64,000 bases of DNA from positions 1,550,001 to 1,614,000 of the forward strand of contig JAHLKG010000002.1 of NCBI GenBank assembly GCA_025526995.1, read 5' to 3'. Within the stretch, counting starts at the first letter, position 1; each line of letters begins with the position of its first letter. The stretch comes from Powellomyces hirtus. Its lineage: Eukaryota; Chytridiomycota; Chytridiomycetes; Spizellomycetales; Powellomycetaceae. Below, piece by piece: positions 9,701-18,060 of this stretch. The notes below the pieces were generated by a model that worked only from the letters and a program-made list of their open reading frames with translations, had not been told where the DNA came from and searched no databases. The translations under genes and the position numbers were made by a program.

Positions 9701-12227
9701 TAAGTGGGAGGGATATCAGGAACCTACCTGGGAGTCCCGACTTTCATTACTCGATACTACTGCATTGGATGACTGGGAGAATCGAGTCGCCGCGTACGAT
9801 GTCGGCACACGACGAAATGACCCCATCGCTGCATACGCCGCCCGCGCGCGGATTCAAGCAACGGTCAACGAAGACGCCATGACATGGAAGCAAGCGATGA
9901 AAACACCTCAGAAGGAGGAATTTCTCAAGGCTGCACGCATTGAGTACCAATCCCTGGTCGACAACGGTACATGGGAACTCACCAAGCGTCCACGTAACAA
10001 GCGCGTGATCGGCACAACATGGGTCTTTCGAACGAAGGTCAATCCCAATGGCACCTTTAACAAGTTTAAAGCCAGAGCAGTGGCTCAAGGCTTCTCTCAA
10101 CAACCCGGTCGCGACTTTGGTGATACATACTCACCGACGCTACCATTCACAGCGCTACGCCTCTTCTTGGCGTATTGTGTCCAGCACGGGCTGGACATCC
10201 ACAGTATGGACGCTGTCACCGCCTTCCTTAACAGTGATATTGATAAGGATATCTATATCGAGCAGTTTGAGGGATTCGAAGATCCGGATCACCCCAAAGG
10301 CGAATGGGTCCTGAAGCTAATGAAAGCTCTCTACGGCCTGAAGCAATCACCTCTTCTTTGGTATGAGACCTTGAAGACTGCACTGTTGAAGCTCGGCTAC
10401 GAAGCGGTTTCTGTATGCCCGTGTATCTTTTTCAAGTACGCGACAGATGACCGTACACCTCCGTCGAACGACAATTTGGTCCTTATTATGGTCTTCGTCG
10501 ACGACCTGCTGATTGCAGCAAAGGATCATGAGATTCTGGCGAACAGCAAGAAGGAGCTACATTCGAAGTTCAAGTTTACGGAACAAGGTCGCGTAACCAG
10601 TCACCTCGGTCTCGTCTACAAATATGACTTCGACTCTCCTGTTCGTACCCTCGAAATCTCAAATGTCAAGTACATCGACGACGCTCTTGCACAATTCGGC
10701 ATGAGCGACTGCCATCCTATCTTCACTCCGTACGCCGTGTCAGCGCGTAACCAACAATCGGAGGATTCGACCCCATTCACGAATCTGAAAATGTATCAGG
10801 AAGCAGTGGGGGTCCTCACTTGGGCCTCCATCACATGGCGATGGGATATCGCCACTGCAGTCGGTTATGTTGCGCGCCGCGTCGCCGCACCTACCAACTC
10901 CGACTGGAACAATGTTAAGCGCATTTTCCGCTATTTGAAGGGTACCCGCAATTATGCCCTCAAGTTTACATCCGAACGAAATGATCCGCGTGGCCTTCGC
11001 GTATTCACGGATGCGGATGATGCAGGAGAACTCACCGACCGGACGTCCACTACAGGCATTTTGGCCCTTTACAATGGGTTTCCTGTTCTGTGGAAAAGCA
11101 GCAAGCAGAAGTGCACCGCCCAAAGTACGACCGAAGCGGAGTATATAGCTGCCAGTACCGGCCACAACGAAGCCAAATGGCTACGCCAACTCTTGGCGGA
11201 AGTCTTGGGACCTCAACCGGATTACAAATCTCGACCGGTCCCTCTCCATGTCGATAATCAGAGCGCTGGGGCCTTGATTCAGTCTAAGGCTATCAACCAA
11301 CGCACCAAACACATCGACGTTCGGTACCACGCTATACGCGATTCGTTCGCGAAGCAAATTATCGAAATCATCGACACCAATACGGACGATCAACTGGCGG
11401 ACATCTTTACGAAGCCTTTTCCCACTGTGAAACATAAGGACACTGTCCTGAGGATTACGAATGGGACTCATATATTTGATGAAAGGATACGCAATGAGGG
11501 CGCGTCTACGGAAGCACACCGAGCTCAAGTGTTACTCGCTGAATGTCAGGAGAACTACTCACAACACTGGCTTACCTTGGCTACTACACCGCAATTGCGG
11601 AACCCGAAGCAATGCCTCCCAAGGAGGATGGGCCTGCCCCTCCTCCATCATCCTCATCGCTTGAGGGTGAGCGTCGGCTTGAAGAACCCGATGGTCCCTC
11701 CAACTCCTCGGCTGCCCCCTCCTCCTCCTCCTCTTCCTCATCATTATATGGAGCTTCACGCTCCAGGATGTCCCACATCCTTTTCACCTCCGCTACAGAC
11801 TTCTTGTCCGCAGCCCTCTTCTTCGCCTGGGCCGCATCCTTGCCCTTCCCAACCGCCAGCTTCCGGCTCCGCCGGTCCTCTAGTATGGACCTCAGTCCAT
11901 CAAGCGTCCCGGTCGCCCGTGCGCGACCCAGAGGCGTACCAGACCTCGCCCGGTCTTTCACCCGGTCTTTCGCCTGCTCGATGTGACGTTCAAGGACCCC
12001 TTGACGGTCCTTGCGGTGGAACTGTCGGGCATGCGCCGCCGACATCGTTCGAATCTCCGCTCGGGACAACCCTGCAGCGGGTGCGCCTCTCTGTGGCGCA
12101 GAGGGCACCACTGACGACGGCACAGCAGGAGCTGTGGTCGTCGCAGGAGCGGTTACCGGCGGTCCCGTCTTTCTCGCCGTCTGCTTCGCTTTGCCCGAAC
12201 CTGACAACTACACCGGCACATAGTTAG
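6696..12227 (+). CDS. Copia A2 Gag-Pol polyprotein with chromodomain (1843 aa)
   Basis: Single-frame polyprotein for the element's life cycle. By residue: Gag with a UBN2-like capsid segment (about 230-440), zinc knuckle CWACGDPKHRTQEC (474-487), aspartic protease LIDSGATDHM (Asp about 533), GAG-pre-integrase (about 668-715), integrase with Asp about 732, Asp about 797 and Glu about 832, chromodomain (about 980-1035), reverse transcriptase with FVDD (about 1267-1270), RNase H (about 1437-1570). The RNase H first motif reads TDADDAG where A1 has TDADYAG. The last roughly 240 codons are a Pro/Ser-rich tail; A1/A2 differences there are nearly all amino-acid changing, so this tail is probably not under selection in this frame. 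The start at 6696 lies inside the primer-binding site, so a slightly later ATG is possible. Confidence 0.95.
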   Translation: MSPEMVGNETSPRYTRNMLRRLTGRQTPGSNTLQRAVERAAKKSARVPGEWTSPDNGGKSAGDDTLAEPTPLSVNANEGDDALEGRTRNIDRRDGKVDTRSLSSSTDDHRTINYSTPAAFPSGESANTVHVRPREADVDRIDRLENSLAQLTEMLQMKWRMDQDVNIPVNPQVRTAQRRVRTPSPTRNDGFAAPWTEYNQEIGAQQEYQCSPFERRPTSPTSSIHSVTTKIVDSRGAKAFVDGTLKDIGSYNGEANMVKLRTFIDKIETVVKYEMVPPEFLVDFVATKLTGWAYTWWQSLSPNKRNAITTWHDFEDVDSGRTNTGLRSAILARFAPRNHTRDSLQKLRELRPKGRMDEYITQFNMLAFSLPKTPDYVLQDYFINALTPDLAALVQANEENITDLSSLQAAASRIAANMAKKPSGTSTDTRPGAAHTDASKKQKGGKNHGEKSTNGKKDKESTPSNKGQTQKSGCWACGDPKHRTQECVVLKKFKSEMEKNKTKQSSDGAVSTNAVEALHVWVRQEQPYEALIDSGATDHMTPHKATLDHSTVYSDVRAVMLADKTSLPSTVRGTVRVEVNDYPNPLELGGVLHVPGLRRDLVSVAKCNDQGVDVLFKSNGDVIFTRDGKEIAKGVRRNNAYYLQGTLLSESLWTDSEACTVEVSPTLAHARLGHVGKHVLEKMASVTDGWSVVGDLNDFKDCEACVLGKAARLPFSLGNVETREICELIHSDLQGPFRIPGYEGSRYSLEFIEHASRYVTVFPIPSKDSAVILDKFLVYKAWIEKQTDRQIKILRTDRGTEYFGEVLEYLLENGITHQKSAAYSSQQNGIAERWHRTALDRVRATFADTKLPRRFWPALLVAAGYIYSLTYNRINKKTPHEILFGRRPDVAHLRRIGCVAYSVLTSKGRDKMGNRAKKAYLVGYAQLSGTKGYLVWDPITDKVEVSRDVILKEDLGLEPKYQQDPAHLDLLDEESQEDDVEYVVEAIVDERRSKAHTKEYLVKWEGYQEPTWESRLSLLDTTALDDWENRVAAYDVGTRRNDPIAAYAARARIQATVNEDAMTWKQAMKTPQKEEFLKAARIEYQSLVDNGTWELTKRPRNKRVIGTTWVFRTKVNPNGTFNKFKARAVAQGFSQQPGRDFGDTYSPTLPFTALRLFLAYCVQHGLDIHSMDAVTAFLNSDIDKDIYIEQFEGFEDPDHPKGEWVLKLMKALYGLKQSPLLWYETLKTALLKLGYEAVSVCPCIFFKYATDDRTPPSNDNLVLIMVFVDDLLIAAKDHEILANSKKELHSKFKFTEQGRVTSHLGLVYKYDFDSPVRTLEISNVKYIDDALAQFGMSDCHPIFTPYAVSARNQQSEDSTPFTNLKMYQEAVGVLTWASITWRWDIATAVGYVARRVAAPTNSDWNNVKRIFRYLKGTRNYALKFTSERNDPRGLRVFTDADDAGELTDRTSTTGILALYNGFPVLWKSSKQKCTAQSTTEAEYIAASTGHNEAKWLRQLLAEVLGPQPDYKSRPVPLHVDNQSAGALIQSKAINQRTKHIDVRYHAIRDSFAKQIIEIIDTNTDDQLADIFTKPFPTVKHKDTVLRITNGTHIFDERIRNEGASTEAHRAQVLLAECQENYSQHWLTLATTPQLRNPKQCLPRRMGLPLLHHPHRLRVSVGLKNPMVPPTPRLPPPPPPLPHHYMELHAPGCPTSFSPPLQTSCPQPSSSPGPHPCPSQPPASGSAGPLVWTSVHQASRSPVRDPEAYQTSPGLSPGLSPARCDVQGPLDGPCGGTVGHAPPTSFESPLGTTLQRVRLSVAQRAPLTTAQQELWSSQERLPAVPSFSPSASLCPNLTTTPAHS
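11584..12207 (-). CDS. Antisense ORF at 3' end of copia A2 (up to 207 codons)
   Basis: Open minus-strand frame opposite the polyprotein tail. It would give a basic Lys/Arg-rich middle, an acidic run (DEEEEEEEG), and a Ser/Asp/Gly-rich C-terminus. There is no ATG at its 5' end: the frame opens right after an in-frame TAG, and the first ATG is at 12045 (about 153 codons). The preceding GTGTAG could be a splice acceptor. Comparing A1 with A2, about 10 of 17 substitutions here are synonymous in this frame against about 2 of 17 in the sense pol frame. The sense ORF at 11543-11986 shares the same third positions and is a rival explanation, but it is closed by TGA at 11984-11986. No family recognised. 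Confidence 0.45.
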   Translation of the reverse strand: MSGSGKAKQTARKTGPPVTAPATTTAPAVPSSVVPSAPQRGAPAAGLSRAEIRTMSAAHARQFHRKDRQGVLERHIEQAKDRVKDRARSGTPLGRARATGTLDGLRSILEDRRSRKLAVGKGKDAAQAKKRAADKKSVAEVKRMWDILEREAPYNDEEEEEEEGAAEELEGPSGSSSRRSPSSDEDDGGGAGPSSLGGIASGSAIAV

Positions 12228-12389
12228 AGCTTACGCCTCATTTGCGCGGATCTCATAGACGTACCCTCGCCATTCCTCGTCTCCTTAAATTGTAATAAAT
12301 GGGGGTATGTGGGGTGTGTGCGCGGGGCTGTGTAGTAAAAGTAGATAGAGCAACTCTCTCACTGCCAGACTGACAGGTCTGAGTGGGGG

Positions 12390-12628
12390 TGTTAGCACGT
12401 ACAGACTCTGTCATCGAGTCATAACTGCGCCATCGCAGGGCGTATTACGCGATCACGTGAGCCCACGTGATCAACTCCGATATAAGTAATTTTCCTTCCA
12501 TACTTAATATATCGGTGGGACTTTTCTCTTTTTCTCCAATAGAGCGGGATTAAGTTACTTCGTTGTTCTGCTCAGTCAACTACCCTAAAGCTTCCTCAAT
12601 CATCTACTCAGATACTCTCAGACCAACA
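12390..12628 (+). repeat. 3' LTR of copia A2
   Basis: 239 bp, TGTTAGC...CCAACA, preceded by a GTGGGGG polypurine run. It differs from the 5' LTR at about two positions (AGTAATTTT for AGTAGTTTT; ATATCGGT for ATATTGGT). Confidence 0.94.
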
Positions 12629-12633
12629 AGACT
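12629..12633. repeat. Target-site duplication AGACT, right of A2
   Basis: Second copy of the 5-bp duplication; after it the copia B3 integrase sequence continues (GATGTAGCCGC). Confidence 0.93.
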
Positions 12634-15371
12634 GATGTAGCCGCTAACTCGGTCCAGAGTTGTTTCGGGATGCCGTATGAGTGTTCCAATGAACGAATGG
12701 TGTCGAACAGAGTGAGGTTGAACCTTTCAGCTACACTGTTGGACTGTGGGGAATCTGCAGCGGTGAGTTCGTGCAGAATGCCCTTTTTCGAAATGAATTC
12801 TTTCAGATCGTGATTGACAAACTCCCCCCCTCGATCGGAATGAAGTTGTCTGACCCTTTCGTTGGTCTGTTTTTCGATGAAATTGATGAATTCAATCAAT
12901 TTTGCAGTAGATTCGCTCTTCGTCTTCAAGAAGAAGATCCATGTGAAGCGGGAATAGTCATCGATCACAACGAGGGCATATTTCTCATCGCCAACCGCGG
13001 GTATGTGCGGACCGTTTAGGTCGAAATGTAGGCGATCGAGTGGCGTCTTGGACCGTGTCATCGTACCGTTGAATGGTGAGCGCTTGTGCTTACCAAACTC
13101 GCAACCTTTGCAGACTTCGTTGGTCATTGGGAGCTTGAGTTGCTTCATGATGTGAGTGCCAGGATGGCCCAATTGGTGATGCCAGAGGGTTCCTTCGTTG
13201 ACAGGAGAAAAGGGACCAGAACAAGCCCCAGGAGAAGCCGCCGAAGCAGCGGCGGCGGCGGCGGCGCCATCGGCGGATGGTGCCCCCGAGGGGGCACCAT
13301 CCTCAGCATCATCCGATGCTTTTGGGGCGGCCGGCCCCCCACCACAGCCAGCCCCCTCGCTCTCCAGTGGGGGGCTGGCCAGCCCCAAATTGGGGCGGCC
13401 AGCCCCCTCACTGGAGAGTATGGGGCCGGCTGGCCCCCCATTTGGGGCGGCCGGCCCCTCCGACGTGGTTTGGAGCGGGGTAGAACGCGTGACCGTGATG
13501 CCGGTAGCGTCTGTCGACAGGTCGAGCGCTTGAATCGATGTATCGGACGCGTGTGTCGGTACATTGGACGCGTTTGTCCATTTTGTCAATTCGGTAGGTG
13601 TATTTTTCGACGCATGTGTCGGTACATTGGACGCATTTGTCCTTGAGCGAGTTTGAGTAACGAAAGCCATCGGAGTTGGCGAGATGTGATACATTCCTTG
13701 AACGAGAGGTATGGTGATGTCATTCGTAGTGCCATTGCAGTCTTGAATGATAGCGCTCTCATCTTCAAAGGTGACTCTCTTTCCATCTTTTGCGAGTGCG
13801 GAGACCGAGATGAGAGTTTTGGCGAGTTTCGGAACGTAGAGAACATCGGTGAGTGGTACATCTCCATCTGGAAGCTTCAAGATAGCGTTCCCTTTCGCTT
13901 CGGCATCGAGAAAGGCATTGTTTCCAAATCTGACGCGCGCTGAGTGCTCTTCGTAGGATTCGAGAATGGAAATGTCATTCGTCATGTGCTGTGAGCAGCC
14001 CGAATCCAGGTAAGCCAATGTAGTGGCATTATGTGCTTCTGCAATGTTGGCATTAGCAGCGGGTTTTAAGGCTTCGACTGCCTTGGCTTTGAAGGGACAA
14101 TTGAATGGGGTATGTTCATTCGAATTGCATAACCAACAGGGGAAGTTCTGTCTCTTCTTCGAGTCTGTGGTCTTCTTTGCGTCGGTCTTCTTGTGACTTG
14201 AGCCATCTTTCTTTGAAGGTTGGGCTTCGAGCGCGATGTTTTCGCTCTTCTTGGCGAAACGGTTGTTTTGGTTACTCTTGTTGCTTCCGTTATCCAGACG
14301 CTTGGCAGCTGCCATGAGGCCATGGAGATCCTTGAAACTTTGAGTTCTGACGAGCTCTGCATGATGTTCATTCATTCCGCGAAGGTAAAACCACTTGTAG
14401 ATTTCGAACGGCACCTTCAAGGGGATTTGACTTGTGATCTTTGTGAATGAGGTATTGTACTGCGAGATGGAATGACTTCCTTGTCGGAGTCTTTCAAGTT
14501 GAGTGAGCAAAGTTTCTTCGTGATCAGTTGGTTGGTAACGCGAGAGGAAGGGAGGCTTGAAGGATTCCCAATCCGTGATGGGCTCCACCATCCCTTGTTC
14601 GGCATCTTTCTGATGATTACGATACCATTGTTTTGCTTCGCCGGAGAGCTTCGTGAAGATGAATGAGAGCTGTTCTTCTTCAGATACGGGTTTTAGGCGA
14701 AAGACTAGAGTAAGTTGATCGACGAAGTCGGCGAGTTTTGAGAGATTTCCCGTCCCATCGAATGTAGATACTGCATCGATTGCAGATTTGAAGTATGCGA
14801 ATGATGTACGTTGTGCGTCCCGATCATCGCTCTTTCTGCTGCTCGTAGTTGTTGTGCTCTCCGTTGGGGAAGACGGACGAAAGTGAGGGGCAACTGGGGC
14901 TTCAACTTCGCCGTGAGTAATGTGTTGATGTAGAAAAGGGTACTCAAGGCCCGCTTTTGGGCTTCTCATCGGTGAAACGGCCGTAGAATGACCACCGATA
15001 TGAGGCTTTTCGTACTTCTCGGGTTGTTGATGGGAAGTTGATGTAGCGAGAGGGTTTGAACTAGTCAATAAAGTCCTCTCCAACCTGTCCATCCGATGGT
15101 CGAGCTTTTCGTCGATTTCCATCTTGAACCTCTGCAGAATTTGCATGACAATGTCAGTCGGTACTTCGGACGGTACTATCGCCGAGTCTGCATGAATTTC
15201 TCCATGATTCATCTCATCCACATCGGCATCTGCGTCGTGGGAATCATGGTAGATCGAGGCATCGATATTAACGTCTTCTTCAGCGTCAGGACCCCGTTGG
15301 GCTTCTCGTGTGGCTTGACGGGCTTGTTGGCGGGTCTGCACTCCTTGAATGGGAGATCTTGCAGTAGGCAT
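12629..15371 (-). pseudogene. Copia B3 Gag, protease and integrase (5' half, cut by A2)
   Basis: ATG at 15371 (MPTARSPIQG), open to the A2 insertion. Order: Gag with retrotransposon capsid region (YFKSAIDAV..., QWYRNHQKDA), zinc knuckle CWLCNSNEHTPFNC (about 14150), protease AYLDSGCSQHMT (about 14020), a THASNVP repeat, a Gly/Pro/Ala linker encoded by GC-rich palindromic DNA (about 13210-13480), GAG-pre-integrase (LWHHQLGHPG), and integrase with FDLNGPH, HSDRGGEF and SVAERF. The coding sequence up to the insertion has no stop. Without A2 it would join the frame at 6452. Confidence 0.92.
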
Positions 15372-15486
15372 CTTGACGGTGTGCTCGGTACTTTCTTGGC
15401 ACTTGAATTTCGACGGAAGACTTGTAGTTTACAGGTTTTACGAAGGGAGAATGATTCGAATTCGACCGGTTGCAGGGCTCATAACC

Positions 15487-15853
15487 TTTTGGAGATATCG
15501 GCACTTCCAGTACTTTATCGGAATTGCAGAGGATTGGCCGAATTCGATGTGGCCTCCAGTATACTTCGTAAAGGGGAGTTACAGAGCTCTTCTGTGATGC
15601 AGTTGACGATGTAGCGATGTCAGATGCACAGAGATGTAATGTATGTAAAATGTATTTTATGTCTTAAAGTCTTATCGGTAATGTTTTGCTTCGAGCGTTC
15701 TAATCTACCTTTTCTCCAATCACGTGATCACACGTGATCCAATTCAGCTCTTAGCGTTACCGGTATGGCGGTCACGCGCTCTAGTCGGAGAATCCAAGTA
15801 AGGATCTAATGTAAGGACCAAACGTTGAGTACGCAAGTCTCAACATTCCAATA
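15487..15853 (-). repeat. 5' LTR of copia B3 (367 bp)
   Basis: In element orientation it starts TATTGGAATG and ends TCTCCAAAA, followed by the primer-binding site GGTTATGAGCCCTG (reverse complement at about 15472-15486). It carries ATCACGTGTGATCACGTGA-like CACGTG boxes. The ends are not the usual TG..CA. Confidence 0.9.
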
Positions 15854-16175
15854 CTGACGACCCGTTAGGCGTCTTAACATACTACGAGTGTACCGGGGGC
15901 TCGTTTCGTTGCCTACCATTTCAGGGCTCATAACCTGTTGGTCTGAGAGTATCTGGGTAGATAGTTGAGGAAGCTTTCAGGGTAGTTGACTGAGCAGAAC
16001 AACGAAGTAACTTAATCCCGCTCTTGTTGGAGAAAAAGAGAAAAGTCCCACCGATATATTAAGTATGGAGGAAAACTACTTATATCGGAGTTGATCACGT
16101 GGGTTCACGTGATCGCGTGATACACCCTGCGATGGCGCAGTCGTGACTCGATGACAGAGTCTGTACACGCTAACA
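15854..16175 (-). mobile_element. Copia A3 remnant: gag start plus 5' LTR
   Basis: Reverse-strand family A sequence. 15854-15930 matches the first codons of A2 gag and its primer-binding site; 15936-16175 is a 240-bp LTR (reverse complement of TGTTAGCGTG...CAACA). The remainder was displaced by insertion of B3 at 15854 (flank CTGAC, native sequence CTGCC). The base after the LTR is GTGAC (16176-16180), and the uninterrupted site is visible in C2 as GTCAC at 61983-61987, so A3 was inserted into a C element. Confidence 0.88.
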
Positions 16176-16358
16176 GTGACATTGGACACAGCGGACGCAT
16201 ATGAAATGCTACAAGGCTCAAGGGTGCACATTGATGAGAAGGCAAGTACAGCAATGAGATTTTGGTACTGAATTTGATTACGGCCTGGAGGCCAGGCCCG
16301 GAGGCAGCAACAGACAACATTCAAAATGATATACAAGAAAGAGGGGGGGGAGAACTAA

Positions 16359-17103
16359 TCAACCAATCTTGGTGAAGGAGAATTGGCACTGATTGCCGTG
16401 GCACCGGTCGCCCAACCCGCACCGGAGGGGGGTGTAATTTGCCACGTTCATCTTGCTGCGAAGAGAGCTGAGTTAGTCAGGTAAGACAGCAGCAGGCCGA
16501 AGAATACTACTTACGCACGGACGTGGCCTATGCAGTGGAGATGGTTGCATGGGAACATGCGGAGGTCCGCTCCGACATGGTTGCAGCCAGCAAACTGGCA
16601 CCCGGCGGGGATGGCCGCAAAGAAGAGAACCCGGCCGCAGTGGGGGGCGCCGCACGTCAACTGGCCCTGAGGGCCGTCGTTCTGGAAAGCAAAGGAACAA
16701 AGGAACGACACTGTTAGGAAGACATCAGGCCGCCTCTCAGCAAAGGGAGAACATACCGTGTTGTCGGCCGCTGCCACGATGCAGGGCTGGCACACCAGAT
16801 GGTGGCATTCCGACATGAACATCTTGCTCTTGCGGAAAAAGTGGCACTTCCAGCAAGAGAGCAAGTCGGCCGACCTCTCGGGGGTGGACTTTTCATGGAC
16901 CGAGAAGTCCTGTAGATAACAAGGGAAGACGGGGAACATGAGACAAGTTGCCACAACCGAGAATGAGCATCAACCCCTACTTACCCGGCGGGCTGGGCCC
17001 GCTTGGTTGCGACTTTCGCGAGTTGTTGGGTGGGCCAGCGCTTGCCCATGGTGGTGGTGGTGGTGTCGAGGCGGGGAGAAGAGTTGTTGGGGGTGTCAGC
17101 CAT
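16359..17103 (-). CDS. RING-like Cys/His-rich protein, copy 1 (element C cargo)
   Basis: Four exons inferred from GT..AG sites: start ATG at 17103 (MADTPNNSSP), introns with GTAAGT, GTATGT and GTAAGT donors, stop at 16359-16361. The protein (about 185 aa) has a Thr-rich N-terminus, then CWKC, a CHHLVCQPC cluster, CGAPHCGR, several CxxC/CxxxC pairs, CNHLHC and a final CGLGDRCHGNQC. The spacing suggests two or three zinc-binding modules of RING/treble-clef type, which might mean a ubiquitin-ligase or nucleic-acid role; the family is not recognised. It is antisense to element C. Copy 2 at 61070-61803 has the same exon structure and Cys/His pattern with diverged residues elsewhere, which argues for selection on the protein. 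Confidence 0.7.
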
Positions 17104-17172
17104 GGTATGTGTGTGTGTGTGTGCTGTGTGAGTTCGTCGAGCTACAAAGAAAAGAAGAGCGAGAGGTGAAGA

Positions 17173-17412
17173 TGTTAGCACGTACAGACTCTGTCATCGA
17201 GTCACAACTGCGCCATCGCAGGGTGTATCACGCGACCACGTGAGCCCACGTGATCAACTCCGATATAAGTAGTTTTCCTTCCATACTTAATATATCGGTG
17301 GGGACTTTTCTCTTTTTCTCCAGTAGAGCGGGATTAAGATACTTCGTTGTTCTGCTCAGTCAACTACCCTAAAGCTTCCTCAACTATCTACTCAGATACT
17401 CTCAGACCAACA
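17173..17412 (+). repeat. Solo LTR of copia family A
   Basis: 240 bp, TGTTAGCACG...GACCAACA, flanked by perfect GAAGA duplications (17168-17172 and 17413-17417). No internal sequence, so it is a product of LTR-LTR recombination. It lies just upstream of the ATG of the minus-strand gene at 17103 and could affect its expression. Confidence 0.95.
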
Positions 17413-17785
17413 GAAGATTCAACGGGCAGTACCTTTTAAAGGCTCGACCTGCCTGGGAACGCTCGGAAATTCAGGTGTTAGTGTTTCATCCCCTACGGAG
17501 CGCAGCAGATGTTACTTATCAAAATCCGCATGGAGGAAGCTACTCGTGATTCATCTAGGGCCCCTGCAAAGAGAGAAATAGACTTTCCGACGACTCCGCG
17601 CACCACAAAGGGTGGAGACTACCCGCCGGAGACTACCACGACGCGACCCGCACCAGGGCCGCCTCCCCAGCCTCATCTTCCCATAACCGCATCAGCATCC
17701 GTTAACCTGCTGCCGTCCGGCTTATGCAAGCTTCGCCTCGCTGAAGAGATTCGAGCCTAAGAGATAGTTGCAAATCTAAGGGGGG

Positions 17786-18060
17786 TGTAATGAGGCGTGG
17801 CTTGCCAACCTAAGCCTAGACACGTGTCGGGAAGGGCCCCGCGTGAGATGGATGCTAGCGTCAGCATCCCGAAGGGTACTAGACCTCAGGGATGGCTACG
17901 GATGGCCATCACGTGACCGGGACTGCCTCGCGGTCCAGAAGAAAAGTAGGAATACTCCGACAAGGGCGTATTTAAGACTTAGAGATCTTACAGTAGAATT
18001 AGAGATAGGGAATTCCCATATAGAAGACTAGACTCTGGCAACGGACCTAGTATTATTACA
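17786..18060 (+). repeat. LTR of element C1 (275 bp)
   Basis: Starts TGTAATGAGGCGTGG and ends CTAGTATTATTACA. Contains GGCCATCACGTGACC. Same family as 60380-60654 (reverse) and 62214-62488. Confidence 0.9.

Larger units (their letters stand above)
6453..12628 (+). mobile_element. Full-length Ty1/copia element A2
   Basis: 6176 bp element with 239-bp LTRs at 6453-6691 and 12390-12628 that differ by about two bases. It has perfect AGACT target duplications, a primer-binding site directly after the 5' LTR, and one uninterrupted 1843-codon frame. It is inserted in the integrase region of copia B3. High LTR identity and an open frame suggest a young, possibly autonomous insertion. Confidence 0.96.
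4469..15853 (-). mobile_element. Ty1/copia element B3, interrupted by A2 and A1
   Basis: Minus-strand copia element of family B. Its own sequence is 4469-6452 (3' half of pol) and 12629-15853 (5' half of gag-pol, leader and 5' LTR). A2 was inserted at 6453-12628 with duplication AGACT. Its 3' end was cut off by A1 and lies outside the window. It is itself inserted in the family A fragment A3: after its LTR the sequence resumes family A gag in reverse. Confidence 0.9.
16176..18060 (+). mobile_element. Gypsy-type element C1, 3' end with antisense gene
   Basis: Reads, in LTR orientation: an antisense Cys/His-rich gene (16359-17103), about 370 bp of 3' internal sequence, polypurine tract AAGGGGGG (17778-17785) and a 275-bp LTR (17786-18060). 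The same order and homology, in reverse orientation, occurs at 60380-61990. Assignment to Ty3/gypsy rests on the same LTR preceding a gypsy-like gag at 62214-63728. A solo A LTR interrupts it at 17173-17412 and A3 truncates the left end. Confidence 0.75.

Noticed and set aside
11543..11986. Sense ORF (147 codons, ATG start) inside the copia A tail
   Set aside because: It shares third codon positions with the antisense frame, so its apparent conservation is ambiguous. It closes at TGA 11984 while the biased substitution pattern continues beyond it to 12207.
13086..13646. Plus-strand ORFs opposite the copia B linker (also at 45435-45870 and, on the minus strand, 55755-56273)
   Set aside because: They lie opposite the GC-rich palindromic linker, which leaves all frames open; low complexity, no motif, and lengths follow the linker length.
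17509..17760. 83-codon ORF before the C1 LTR
   Set aside because: The homologous stretch at 60655-61010 does not keep this frame, so it is probably 3' internal noncoding sequence.
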